A stretch of 21,908 nt of DNA from the NCBI GenBank assembly GCA_910592005.1, contig CAJVPP010001195.1:1-21908 (forward strand). The letters run 5' to 3'. The stretch comes from Funneliformis mosseae. Taxonomy: Eukaryota > Glomeromycota > Glomeromycetes > Glomerales > Glomeraceae. Position 1 is the first letter of the stretch. Each line of letters begins with the position of its first letter. Made by a program: the position numbers and the translations under genes. The notes below the pieces were generated by a model. It was given only the letters and a program-made list of their open reading frames with translations, did not search any database and was not told the origin of the DNA. Below are positions 1-9,395 of the stretch, piece after piece.

Positions 1-446
1 ATCTAATAATATAAAATTTATATGAAATTAATATGTAAATTATCGAAATATACTTATTTAAAAATGAGGTATTTAATCGCAAAATTATTGTTGGTCGGTC
101 ATTTTTGCTAGGTGAGTGTACTTTAATTTTTCTGATATTACTAAAACATTATCAAAAATTTTAAGAGAATGAGTTCTAGCACTATTTGCTATTACTACAA
201 TTATTTTTAATAGCAAATTGATTTTATATTCAAGTTTTTTTTATTAAGGTTTTAATAATAATACTAGTAGTAGCTTTACTATTAATAATTGCAGTTTGAG
301 CTTTTTGTTTAATCCTAAATGTATATTTGATATAAAGATCAGTTTTTCAGTACTTTTCAATAGATTAGCTTCTTTAGTATCATTATTTACTTTTTCTCTT
401 GAAGGTCTGACAGCTTAAGCTAATTTAGAATAATATTTAAAAATAG
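1..446. other. Left-flank intergenic DNA
   Basis: AT-rich DNA with no gene I can recognise. On the minus strand a 51-codon open stretch runs from 240 to 88, bounded by TAA codons. It reads like real protein in its second half (residues IANSARTHSLKIFDNVLVIS), but its only ATG lies near its end. It may be an exon or relic of something extending off the window. Confidence 0.3.
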
Positions 447-451
447 TATAT

Positions 452-502
452 GGAGACCCGAACAGCAAAAGCTGAGGCTCAAACTAATCACGTGATTTTG
501 AG
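452..502 (+). repeat. Left terminal inverted repeat
   Basis: This arm begins GGAGACCCGAACAGCAAAAGC and ends GTGATTTTGAG. It holds a CACGTG hexamer at 489-494, which the right arm has lost. Confidence 0.6.
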
Positions 503-649
503 ATTTTACAATATCATATGTCTATAGGTCTAGCCATTTGGAGAATATATTTTTCTGCTCATAATATATTAGTAATAAAGGCGTAAATTTTAACATTTTT
601 TGCAGTCAATTATTTTAAAAATTTTCGCATTTTTTTGTTTATAAATAAC

Positions 650-962
650 ATGAAACACAGCATTTATTTTAATAATGATAGTGCAAACAAAAATATTTTG
701 TCTACTTTAGAAGAGTTGAACAATACATTTTTTATTGAAAAATCAAGTTCTAATAGCGAAAAAAAGTGCGTCAGATAATGAAATTATTTCTAATTCTGAT
801 AATATTAAGAATGTCGAAGATGTTGAAGAAAATTTTATTGAAAATTTTAATGAAATACACTTGAATAATTTTGAATTTATGGAAATTCAGATATTTTACT
901 CACATAATGTTGCTAATATTCTTATTACATTATTATCATTTTTTTATAATTTTAAACATTAA
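650..962 (+). pseudogene. Broken reading frame inside the inverted-repeat element
   Basis: An ATG at 650 opens a 42-codon frame that stops at 776-778. A second frame (735-962) takes over with the same asparagine/serine-rich and acidic character: SEKK in the first frame is followed naturally by SASDNEIIS in the second. One indel around 755-775 probably separates them, giving a relic of ~100 residues. The composition is low-complexity and acidic, as in disordered N-terminal regions of some transposon proteins. I recognise no domain and propose no function. Confidence 0.35.
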
Positions 963-1203
963 AATCTCAAAAAATAAGTTTTCAAAATGAACTAATTTGT
1001 TTATTTTTTCACAAAATATTACACAAATTTCATTAAAAATATTTGTTATATAAAGTTCATAGTTTATATTAAAAAATTATGCCAAAGAGCTGTCAAAAGG
1101 TTCAATTATATACATGCAAAATTTCATTGTAGATTATTAAGACCATTTTATTTTTCTTGAAAGTGATTGTTAAAATTGATCATGTGACTTTAATCTCGAT
1201 TTA

Positions 1204-1252
1204 CTCAAAATCACAATATTGGCTGAGTCCTGGCTTTTGCTATTCAGATTCC
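1204..1252 (-). repeat. Right terminal inverted repeat
   Basis: Read on the minus strand this arm begins GGAATCTGAATAGCAAAAGC and aligns to the left arm with two one-base gaps. Substitutions such as CCCGAA to TCTGAA remove CpG. Confidence 0.6.
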
Positions 1253-1529
1253 TATATGTAGTTTGACCAATAGTAAATCTATATAATAAATTCTATAAGT
1301 ATATAGAAATATTAAATTTAGTAAGCTGTTCAATAGGAATAAGTAACAATTTATATCTAAATGTCTTTAATGCTTTTCTATTCAAACTGGTTCAAATATA
1401 AATTTTGAAGTAGAATTTCTATATCTAGATTTTCAACAATTGGAGTCCTTAAAATTCTTTAAAATTTCTTTTATCATTTTCTTTTATTTTCAAAGATGAG
1501 ATTTCTTAGATAAGGTTTAGATCTAATGT

Positions 1530-1754
1530 TTAAATATAATTTGTATTTTTTTTATTTCCTTTTAAAGTATAGTCATTATATTCATTATCATAATATTGAT
1601 TAACTAAATATACATCTCTAAAATTCTTATAACGAGATCTTTTATCATCTCTTTTTTGTTGCTGAAGTTGAAAACAATTTCTGTGATATATAATACTTAT
1701 TACAATTATAACAGATAATAGGAGATATATTTTGTCTAGATCTTTTGGTAGCAT
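1530..1754 (-). CDS. Short hypothetical protein, possibly an orphan exon
   Basis: A 74-codon frame starts with ATG at 1754-1752. Residues 9-23 are strongly hydrophobic (IYLLLSVIIVISIIY) and could form one membrane segment. A basic stretch follows (QQQKRDDKRSRYKNFRD), then a tyrosine-rich part containing NQYYDNEYNDY. The tyrosine-rich part faintly recalls the N-terminal exon of transposon proteins in AM fungal genomes, perhaps Harbinger-type, but that is a guess. No clear continuation is seen downstream, although minus-strand fragments near 1446-1330 also read like decayed coding sequence. It is either a tiny gene or an abandoned first exon. Confidence 0.3.
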   Translation of the reverse strand: MLPKDLDKIYLLLSVIIVISIIYHRNCFQLQQQKRDDKRSRYKNFRDVYLVNQYYDNEYNDYTLKGNKKNTNYI

Positions 1755-3009
1755 TATTATAATTTCATTCTATTCATTTTCTTTGAAATTATTGAGATTA
1801 TATTAATAAAGTAATTGTTAAATTAATATAGTTAATATTTAAATAATCTAATTTCTTTATGAATTTATCTATTTCAACATTAGTAATAACATTTTTAGAA
1901 GTAGATATAGTAGTAATACTGATATCCTTAGGGGCTTTTCTAGTTGCAAAATTGTATTGCAGCATATAAATTAGCTACATTTTGAGAATAATTCAAGAAA
2001 GTGTAGAAAAATTAAGAACTATGAAAAATATTCTTTTCTTTTATATATTATAGCTAATTCTTTATAAATGCATCTTTTTATTTAGTTCTAACTTGAATAT
2101 TAGTGTTAAATACATGTTTTTTTTATATATATACTCTTTGTAAATATACTCTTTATAAAAAAATTTTATATAGTTTACTTATAAATTTTTTGTATTACCT
2201 TAATTTTAGGTTAGAATTAAATAGATTTATATATTTTTTATAAATGCACATTCTCTTTAAATGCATCCTTATACTTAGTTCCAAAGGGTAGTACTTTAAT
2301 AGAGAATTTACTGTAGTAGTTAAACACACATGAATTACTAATTTCCTAAATTTATTAGTATATAAACCTATAGATTCATATATTTATTATCTCAAAGTAA
2401 TTAATTCTTGATATCACTGATTTGTAATCATATTAAGTGAAGTATACTTTTTTTCTTAATTTAAATTAAATTAAAAATTTTACTTAATGTTAAATATTAT
2501 AGAGCATAGATCCTTTATTAATAAATCAAAATTTTTTAGTATTATTTAAATTAACAATTATTATAAAATATTTAATTACAGAAATAAGTTACTTTAATTA
2601 AACTTATATATTTTATCTATTAAACTAATAAAAAGCAGAAAGAAATAAATAAAAATAATTTGCAAAGGTTGGTAAATTCTAAGAAACGAGAAATAAAGCC
2701 TGTTTTAGTCTATAGAAAAAGTGCAGCTAGAGCATTGTGAAGGTGAGGTAACTTCCATTAAGACTTGGTGACTTACCTAGTATTTTATTTGTCTGTAAGG
2801 GAATATGCAGTACATAGCTAATTCCCATTCCAGAAAAAGCAGTTCCTTATATTTTGCCAACTTGGTAGCTTAGCAAATAATCAGTACCTTCAGTTATTAC
2901 TTCTTCTGTCCGTTATTTGGTTATACAGAAGAAAGAAAAAAATAATAATAAAATTAATGAAAACGAATATTTATCACGTCCTATTAAGATCATTCGTTAC
3001 TTTAAACAG
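1755..3009. other. Intergenic DNA with a nested repeat near 2.06-2.29 kb
   Basis: I see no gene in this stretch. It contains the repeat unit at 2060-2285. It also has a somewhat less AT-rich patch at 2660-2960 that includes a short hairpin: nine perfectly paired bases at 2901-2909 and 2925-2933. That patch does not match any snRNA, SRP RNA or tRNA that I can recognise. Confidence 0.4.
2060..2285. repeat. Duplicated and inverted AAATGCATC/TTTAGTTC element
   Basis: A ~30 bp sequence carrying AAATGCATC followed by TTAGTTC occurs at about 2062-2092 and again at about 2256-2284 in the same orientation. Between them, about 2208-2222, lies an inverted copy of the AGTTCTAAC end. The arrangement suggests a small inverted-repeat element with a partial duplication. 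A similar TTATAAATGCACATT string recurs near 16440. Confidence 0.35.
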
Positions 3010-3046
3010 TTTTTTTTTTTTTTTTTTTTTTTATATATATATATAT
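3010..3046. repeat. Poly-T tract followed by AT dinucleotide repeat
   Basis: A run of 23 T (3010-3032) passes directly into seven AT units (3033-3046). Shorter 14-T runs occur at 3504-3517 and 5259-5272. Run lengths in such tracts are prone to assembly error. Confidence 0.85.
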
Positions 3047-4347
3047 TTTTTCTTATTTAATTTTATAAGGTAAATTTAAATATTAATTACTTTTTTTTAA
3101 AAAATGTTTTTATATAATTTTAATATGAAAATAATTTTACTTTGATATTAAATTTTATAAAATAAACAATTTTTGATTTAAAATAAGTAATTTTTATCCC
3201 TTAAATGAATGGTATTGCAAGCAAATTTGCCTACAATTTTATTTAATATTAAACATTTTCAATTATTTAAATAGTTTAAAATAAATTATTAAAAAATTAA
3301 TATTTTTATAGATGAGGGACGAAACTCTTAAATGAATCTATATTAAAATCATAAGGAATATGACGAAACCCTTCCGATACGACGAAAGCTGATCCAAAAC
3401 ATAGTAAAGAATACGTCTAAACTATTTTGAAAAAGTTCGGCAAGCATCTAAATAAATTTTATGATTTTAAGTAAAAATAAAAAAATATGTAATTAACTAG
3501 TGATTTTTTTTTTTTTTTGATATATAATAAATTACTAAAGAAATAATTAAAATTTTAAACTTATATATCTTACTATCTTATCTATCAATTACAGAAATAT
3601 AAAAATACTATCATTTAATAAGTTTTAATAAGATGCAGTCAACAGAATAAATTTTATTTGTAAATTGACGAATGTAAAAATGTGATCGATCAAAATTAAT
3701 AGATACTTCCTACTTTCTTTTTGTTTTTATTTTTATACGTTGTTACATTTTGGGATAAAATTCTGACATTAGCGGTTCGGAATCATTTGTTAAAAAAGTT
3801 ATTTGGTTTATTATCCACGTGATTGTGAAACTGTATTCCTTTTTAAGTTAGTAAAAATAATGAATTTTCATTTGTTAAAAATAGACAAGTAATGAAACAT
3901 TGGATTTATGAAAAATCTCTTGGCTTTTGTTTGATGCATACTTGAATCATGCAAAATTATTGTAAAGTAATTTAAAAATGAAATGACCATACGAAACCAT
4001 AACAAAATGCATGGCATAGCATGAAGGTTAGAAAATTTAACAATCTGCAAAAGTTTGCACTCGTTAAATTATTTTCCATTTTTAGTGATGAAGGAAAAAA
4101 AGTCATTGCAAAAAGTTAAAAGATTCGTTTTTAATGATCTATTCATTATATTAGTAAGTTTATATGGGAGGTCTCGCGGGATGTGACGAACACGTGATTT
4201 CGAAAAAGATTTTACGTGATCATAATTTGCTAGTAAAAGTTACCTACGGGTCATATCATTCAATTACAAACGACCCGTAAGTTAAATGCCGAGTGGTTTA
4301 TACTACCAGAATTTTTTATTATATTTTAATTGAGTTACTTTTTATAA
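3047..4347. other. Intergenic DNA with three GACGAAA motifs
   Basis: No gene is recognised. Bases 3311-3390 contain GACGAAA three times (3319-3325, 3362-3368, 3381-3387), the first preceded by GATGAG. CACGTG occurs at 3816-3821 and 4191-4196, both followed by GAT. A stem of eight perfect pairs is formed by 4245-4252 and 4272-4279. Confidence 0.4.
4245..4279. repeat. Short hairpin, TACGGGTC arms
   Basis: Eight-base perfect arms (TACGGGTC and GACCCGTA) enclose a 19-nt loop. It is one of several CpG-containing palindromes in this part of the window. Confidence 0.6.
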
Positions 4348-4492
4348 TACTGATATTGGGCCATTTCCCATGCCATTTTCCCAAAAGCAAAATTTTACTA
4401 AGATTTATATATATTTAATGCTATTTTAATATCGGGATAATGTTCTATTCGGGAAAGTTATTCGGGAAAATAGCATTGGAAATCGTACTGTA
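4348..4492. mobile_element. Small MITE-like inverted-repeat element
   Basis: Inverted arms match over 20 bp with 18 identities: 4363-4382 and 4464-4483, whose shared core is ATTTTCCC. Weaker similarity extends outward to 4348 and 4492. The centre is AT-rich and includes a 10-bp direct duplication of ATTCGGGAAA (4447-4456 and 4460-4469). There is no coding capacity. The size and symmetry suggest a miniature inverted-repeat element, or a solo structured repeat of the host. No clear target duplication was found. Confidence 0.5.
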
Positions 4493-4500
4493 ACCGTAAA

Positions 4501-4523
4501 TCGGTCCTCAGAATTAGGACCGA
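4501..4523. repeat. Perfect hairpin next to the MITE-like element
   Basis: Arms TCGGTCCT (4501-4508) and AGGACCGA (4516-4523) pair over 8 bp around a 7-nt loop. It lies 8 bases past the outer end of the MITE-like element and may belong to the same repeat. Confidence 0.65.
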
Positions 4524-5870
4524 AGATCATAAGCCAAAGAATCGTCCCATTAACCTTTCTAAAACTGGTTTAGTAGCATTACAAAAGTTGAATCCCGGGT
4601 TTTTATTTTCGAAGTATTTTTAATATATAGTTCCGACTTTCACTATTTCGTGATTTATAATAGATTCGACTATTATATTCGATGAACTGTCGAAACCTAA
4701 AAATATTTTCCCACAACCTTAATTTTCTATTATATTAATCTATAACTCCATCCTAATATTTGTAATTAAAATAAAATGGACATTAATTAGAACGTTTATG
4801 ATAATCGTTAATAAATTTATGTTATTATTAATGAACTTTAATAAGATATTTGAAAATCTTCATATGTTTTCTGGTAAAGCAAACAGTATTATAACGCATT
4901 AATATGAGATGCTTTAAAGATAGTACAGTTGATCATAAGACTAAAATTATTTATAAAGTATAATTAAATAACAGCCGCATGATAAATATTTTCAATAAAA
5001 TAATTTTCAAAATGAACTTTTCATAACAAAAATAGTAAAAAGGTTAGTAGCAAAAAAGTTACTAAAGAAATTAACATAAAAGTAGATAAATTATTATTTA
5101 TTATTGTAGGTATGGAAGATAAAATAAAAATGTTTGAATTTTTTATAAAAAACATGAAAAAATAAGGTTTAAATAACCTTAATGCATGCCCAAACTTTCT
5201 ATTGAACCTTTTGTATAAATTTCATTATTTTTATCTGGATAGATTAGAAAATATTCTATTTTTTTTTTTTTTGATTGGTCAAATACTTACTGTACATTAT
5301 AAATAAAGTAACTTTCTATTGTGATGCAGTTGGACAAATATTGATTTGTGAGCATAAAATTCTCATAAAGTTGTATTTTCTAATAGAGGGTAGACCGCAA
5401 CTGTGTATGTCACGTGATATATACTTTAAAAATATTTATTTATACATGGGTTTAGGATAATAACCTAAACCCGGGGTCCAGGTTAAATTTGCCCTTCTAA
5501 TATTTACTATCTACACGTGCTTAAAATACGTTGTGCTTATATGATAATTTCGAATTTCTCATTGGTTTCGGAAATATTTCACTTAAATAGTTTAAATAGT
5601 TTATTGTCAAGGAGTATATAAATTATAATTTTTCATAGTTAAAAGAGTACAAGAATTTACATAAAATTTATGCGAATTATGTTAATTTTTCTTAAGATAA
5701 ATTTTGGTTTCGTTATATTACATCTCTAAAGTTTAACTTAAATTTTGACCGACAAAATAAAATAAAATTTTAGACTTAATTTGATATCAAATAATCATAA
5801 TAAATAAATTTTGAACTTATTTAAAGAATCAAGTAAAGGAAATAAAAAAAAATGAGAACAAGAAATGAAA
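4524..5870. other. Intergenic DNA downstream of the BTB gene
   Basis: No gene is supported. The stretch has CACGTG at 5411-5416 and 5514-5519 and a perfect hairpin at 5448-5472. It also holds the presumed 3' flank of the BTB-TLDc gene, whose stop codon is at 5873-5871. Confidence 0.4.
5448..5472. repeat. Perfect 9-bp hairpin
   Basis: Arms GGGTTTAGG (5448-5456) and CCTAAACCC (5464-5472) enclose a 7-nt loop. The arms look like telomere-type repeats, but only one unit is present on each side, so I treat it as a simple palindrome. Confidence 0.65.
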
Positions 5871-7328
5871 TTACTTTTTAATCACACTAAAGACCTCAAT
5901 CTCTTCAATTGGCAAACTGATTTCTACGTTAGTAAATATATTATCATAATGTCCAGGATTACCAAGGAAAAGGTCTTGTTCTTTAACAAACAAATGACTT
6001 CCAAAATTAAAAAATGCATTGCAATGCTCATATACAGCTTTCTTCGCAAAAATGACCCTTCCAATTTCCATGTTCTGTATATCTTGATCATTCTCAAAAG
6101 AAAAGATAAAACTCGCTGATGACGTGACCCATTGACACCTTCCGTCGTAACCGATTGGATTATAACCACCATAGATCTTATTTGATCGAACTTTTATCAA
6201 TATTACAAATGGACCTTGTCCTTTTAATTTATTATTGAATGTCGTGTAATCAAAACCATCTCGACTTTTCAGGTAAATTAAATTAAACTTGTATTTATTA
6301 TTGGATGAAAGTACGGCAGAATCATTTTTGTCAATCCAATTTGATATGACGTTTACAAGTTTTGGTTTGATTATCGTTGATCCCAATTTACCCAGACGAG
6401 GTCGCGAAGTTATTTTCTTTGGTAAGATCTTTTTATAATGGAATTCAATGATCTCCTCATAAATTTGACTGGGAATAACATCTTTATAAGGACGAACTTT
6501 ATCATAAAATTCAACTGGGGAAATTTCCATAAACCGAATGAAGGGGACGAGTTCATTTAACGTTTTCTCCAATGCTTTAAAATCATTTTGATTCCATCCA
6601 GCTCTATCGCTCTCCAATTCAGGGATCTGTTTAATACCCCATTGGATCAAACAGTCCCAGGCATCAATTTCTTCCACCTGCAAATCATCTCTTTTAAGCA
6701 AGCCAAGAAGTACGACTTTATCAAGTGATAGGAAATGATTCGAAGCGATAAATGGCTGTGGATTTGCACAGATTGATTCCAAGCAATAATCTTGCAATTC
6801 CTCGCAATCAGCAAGCTTGAACACGGTTTGAAGGACGAGAACAAAATTTTGTTGAACCCAGCTAATTTGATTTTCAAGCAAGTGAACTTGTACAAATTTA
6901 TATAATTCTTCAAGCAGCAATTCATCAGATGCAATTAATAATGCGAGTACATCTTCGCCACTTTGCTTGGACAAATTGATTTCACCTGTATACATATATC
7001 TTCAAAAAGATTTCAAATTAATTTTAAATTATAATTGAATAAATGATGAGATTGAAATATAATTTCAAAATTACCTTAAAATCATGTCAAAAACGATTGG
7101 GGTAATGTTGGGTTTGTTAAATATGATCATATTATCTTTTTTTGTAATCCAGTCAGCCGAAAAGGCGCTCTTAAAATATGGTGATCGCGCGCGTAAAATG
7201 ACTGAATGTGCTCGAAATTCTCTTGCACTGTTGCCTTCACCGACATTAATGATAACGTTAAAATCATCAGCATCGTTTAATATTTGAAAAAGGTCTTTTG
7301 AGAGGCTAGAATGGAATGTTGCAAACAT
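5871..7328 (-). CDS. BTB-BACK-TLDc domain protein, two exons, 460 residues
   Basis: The coding sequence joins exon 1 (7328-7075) and exon 2 (6999-5871) across a 75-nt GT-AG intron. Splicing restores arginine-tyrosine before MYTGEI in the BTB fold. The BTB/POZ domain covers residues ~20-118 (DDFNVIINVGEG, FRAHSVILRARSPYFKSAFS, YMYTGEINL). A BACK-like helical region follows at ~120-245. The TLDc domain covers ~307-460 (KFNLIYLKSRDGFDY, IKVRSNKIYGGYNPIGY, SFIFSFEN). BTB domains dimerise and often recruit cullin-3. TLDc domains bind the V-ATPase in animals and yeast and are linked to oxidative-stress resistance. That role is family knowledge and untested for these fungal fusions. The ATG at 7328 has A at -3 and opens directly into the BTB domain. 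The length fits this fungal family and no lesion is visible. Confidence 0.93.
7000..7074 (-). other. Intron of the BTB-TLDc gene
   Basis: A 75-nt phase-2 intron with donor GTAATT (from 7074) and acceptor AAG (ending 7000). Reading through it gives a stop at 7073-7071. Splicing makes codon 85 AGA and joins ILR to YMYTGE, the expected BTB sequence. Confidence 0.9.
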
Positions 7329-7555
7329 GATGGAAAAATAAAAAAGTTTATGTCAATGAAAATTTTTTGAATGAGCAAGAAATAGGAAATGTAATATGTA
7401 AATCAATGTATGCAATTGATTATTTAATGCTTGGATATTCAGGAGGCTATTGCACAAAGAATTTCCATAACATAAGTAATTACCAAATCAAATCAATATA
7501 ACTTCTATATCGGTTTGTAATTTATACAATACAAGAGAATAGTATTTATATTGGA

Positions 7556-7635
7556 CACGTGACGTTTGACGAATATTCGGAAAGGATGTTCGGAAAACGT
7601 CCGTAATTTCCGGAACGTGCATAAAGAAAATGCAC
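7556..7635. promoter_or_regulatory. Palindrome-rich CpG patch upstream of the BTB gene, possible promoter element
   Basis: A CACGTG hexamer at 7556-7561 lies about 230 bases before the BTB start codon. Nested inverted pairs follow: GACGTTT/AAACGTC (7561-7567 and 7595-7601), GGAAA/TTTCC around 7592-7611, and GTGCAT/ATGCAC (7617-7622 and 7630-7635). CACGTG is the classic target of bHLH factors such as Cbf1 in yeasts. Whether it acts here is inference from position only. Confidence 0.3.
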
Positions 7636-7686
7636 TTAAAATTGCAAAAATTCTGTTCGATTTCGGATTTCAAGACCATTCCTTTA

Positions 7687-7740
7687 TTTTTTTTTAAAAA
7701 AAAATGAATTTCAAACTCGGCAATTTTTTTTAAAAAAAAA
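7687..7740. repeat. Two T-run/A-run junctions
   Basis: T9A9 at 7687-7704 and T8A9 at 7724-7740 are both self-complementary and lie ~20 bases apart. Confidence 0.8.
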
Positions 7741-7760
7741 TTTTATTTATCAAATATAAT

Positions 7761-7785
7761 GTGTAACGATGTGTAACGGTGTGTT
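7761..7785 (+). repeat. Decamer tandem repeat
   Basis: GTGTAACGAT is followed by GTGTAACGGT and a partial third unit GTGTT. An inverted relative of the end (GATAATACAC) lies about 60 bases downstream. Confidence 0.6.
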
Positions 7786-8037
7786 ATCTTTTCGCATTTA
7801 GCATTTTTTCAAGGAGAATCATTTTTGTTTCAGGTAGATATCAGTAACGATAATACACTTTTACAAAAAAAAAAAAGACTGCGCCACTCTCGTTCCAAAA
7901 AAAAATTTCGTTCAGAAGCAATATAAATCAAACTTTACGTCGTTTAATAACTAATAAAAATTTTAGTTTCTAACTTGACTTTTATTATATCACTAAGCTG
8001 AATAAAATTTGGTATAAATTTTAAAATATTGATATAC

Positions 8038-8059
8038 TTTTTTTTTTTTAAAAAAAAAA
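8038..8059. repeat. T12A10 tract
   Basis: Twelve T followed by ten A, fully self-complementary except for the length difference. Confidence 0.8.
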
Positions 8060-8099
8060 TAAAATAAAATAAAGTGATATATTTCAATAAACATTTTAA

Positions 8100-8272
8100 A
8101 ATAAATGTTTAATTCGTGAATTTTGTTTCAAATTCTCTATAAATAAAGCATTCCTTACCTTTTTACTAAATCATTATTGTGAAGATGAAATTAAAGATGA
8201 TAATAAAATCTGTCAATTTTGTTTCTTTACTTATAGCATCCATAAAATTTTATTATTATTATTATTAATACA
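8100..8272 (+). pseudogene. Possible BED-type zinc-finger relic
   Basis: An open plus-strand frame without a start codon reads NHYCEDEIKDDNKICQFCFF and then TYSIHK before running into a TTA/ATT microsatellite. The C-x2-C pair after an acidic-basic stretch, followed by YSI, recalls the BED zinc finger at the start of hAT-type transposases in these fungi. The two histidines that would complete the finger are not clear, and no catalytic part follows. This is a weak match made from memory of the family. Confidence 0.25.
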
Positions 8273-9276
8273 ATGGCCCTTGCTTTTTACACTTTTCTTA
8301 ATATGAACGGTCAAAATCATCCTAACATTTGATTAAATTGGAGTCAATCAAAACCTATGAAAATTTTCGTGTAACCGCACGGTCCATTCTACAAATTTAC
8401 CAGTTTTAATTTGATTTATTCATTTTTAAGAAATCTATAATCAATTAGTCATTTTCCATATAAATCAGAAAAATAAATAAACAAAATTTGTGGCACGATT
8501 TCATTCTTAAATTTATGATTTCTGCATGATTTAAGCTTAAAAGGTCAACGTTCCTATTATGTGCACAACTAAACTGCATGAGAATTTTCGTAGGGGCTAT
8601 TGGCTGCAAGAATTGAGTTGTGTTATTGCTAATTTTCCTGTGTGAAACGGTCAAATCTGTAATATTAATTATAATAAAACAACTGCCTTAATAGGATGCT
8701 AACAATCGAATATGTGAATGGATTGTTTTAACGTCTCTTTTAATGCAATAAAATTATCCTGATCCTGTTTAGCTATTCCAGAAGGTTACACGACCCATTT
8801 GATCAGGCACCAATTTCTTTTATGCAAATTAACATCTATTTTACTTATTATTTCTATGAGGAAGAGGACGTCTTATAATATACAAAATTATTAACAGGTT
8901 ACGAAACAGCAATTGATTGTGACTCAACATAAATGTTTATTGATTTAAAAAAAAAAAATCCTTTTATAAATATTTTCAATTCAATTAAATAGTAAATATA
9001 TCTTATTTGGAAATTAGTTTCATAAATCCGATTATGTATCCCTGTTCGAGTTTTTTTTTTTTTCTTTTAAAAAAAAAAGAATATTCGATTCTCGGGTTTC
9101 CTATACCGATAAAAAATTTGGAAAGAACATTTACAGACCTTCTTTTAGTGTCGTTTATTTGTCTACCTAGAAACTTGATGATTAATTGTCATTTTATCCT
9201 CGTTCTTTTAGTGACAGATATATTTCTCTGGACGGTAGTAAGTTCTTTAGAATTGGTAAATCAGGAGACTAGTGCT
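8273..9276. other. Intergenic DNA
   Basis: No gene is supported. A sequence ATGARAATTTTCGT occurs twice in direct orientation (about 8357 and 8578), and AACGGTCAAA also occurs twice (about 8306 and 8647). This suggests an old partial duplication. A T13-C-T4-A10 tract lies at 9051-9078. Confidence 0.4.
9051..9078. repeat. T-rich/A-run junction
   Basis: T13, one C, T4, then A10. It is the fourth such junction between 7.68 and 9.08 kb, all with T before A on the plus strand. Confidence 0.8.
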
Positions 9277-9302
9277 CCGACTCGAGAAGTAATTCGAGTC
9301 GG
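9277..9302. repeat. Perfect 9-bp hairpin
   Basis: CCGACTCGA (9277-9285) pairs with TCGAGTCGG (9294-9302) around an 8-nt loop. It borders the GGGTCA-rich repeat that follows. Confidence 0.7.
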
Positions 9303-9395
9303 GTTATTTTTATGACACGAGTCCTAAATTAATAAAACCCGTCGGGTCAGGTCGCGGTTTTGCTTGACCCGGGTAACCCCTGGTGACCTGATTTT
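9303..9395 (+). repeat. GC-rich copy of a dispersed GACC/GGTC repeat
   Basis: The stretch contains CGGGTCAGGTCGCGG, TTGACCCGGG and GGTGACCTGA, which can fold on each other. Its first ~70 bases align to an inverted, AT-shifted copy at 12111-12178 (shared GAGTCCTAA, GGTCAGG and TTTTTGC-like blocks). This copy still holds many CpG sites. The distant copy has lost nearly all of them. Confidence 0.5.

Larger units (their letters stand above)
447..1256. mobile_element. Non-autonomous DNA transposon with imperfect terminal inverted repeats
   Basis: Two inverted copies of a ~50 bp sequence bound a ~0.8 kb segment. The left copy is 452-502 and the right copy is 1204-1252. Both contain the core AGCAAAAGC and end inward in GTGATTTTGAG. 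Many differences between the arms are transitions, which suggests an old insertion. TATA (or TA) flanks each end at 447-450 and 1253-1256, compatible with a TA-type target duplication. The interior carries one broken reading frame (650-962) and no recognisable transposase, so I infer a non-autonomous derivative or a remnant. I cannot assign the superfamily. Confidence 0.6.
7329..8099. other. Upstream region of the BTB-TLDc gene
   Basis: No gene is seen. It contains a palindrome-rich CpG patch (7556-7635), self-complementary T/A tracts (7687-7740 and 8038-8059) and a decamer tandem repeat (7761-7785). A bounded motif at 7877-7896, read on the minus strand, resembles a tRNA A-box, but no matching B-box follows. 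Confidence 0.4.

Noticed and set aside
2769..2776. ACTTACCT, as at the 5' end of U1 snRNA
   Set aside because: The following bases do not match U1, and an 8-mer is expected by chance.
3868..4050. A 60-codon minus-strand frame
   Set aside because: No domain, no supporting splice context and chance-like composition.
4585..4605. GTTGAATCCCGGG, similar to a tRNA T-arm, with TGGTTTAGTAGC just before it
   Set aside because: The two boxes are only ~20 bases apart and no cloverleaf can be drawn.
5275..5460. A 61-codon plus-strand frame
   Set aside because: No ATG start, no family resemblance, and it ends inside a hairpin.
5448..5472. CCTAAACCC/GGGTTTAGG as a telomeric repeat
   Set aside because: There is a single unit on each side of a loop and no array, so it is just a palindrome.
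7877..7896. A minus-strand string resembling a tRNA A-box (GTGGCGCAGT) before a poly-T run
   Set aside because: No B-box, acceptor stem or anticodon arm follows, so it is neither a tRNA nor a supported SINE.
8445..8654. A 69-codon minus-strand frame
   Set aside because: It lies across duplicated non-coding motifs and shows no protein-like pattern.
9007..9315. A 102-codon plus-strand frame
   Set aside because: It runs through a T/A homopolymer tract and a hairpin repeat, lacks an ATG at its start and resembles no protein.
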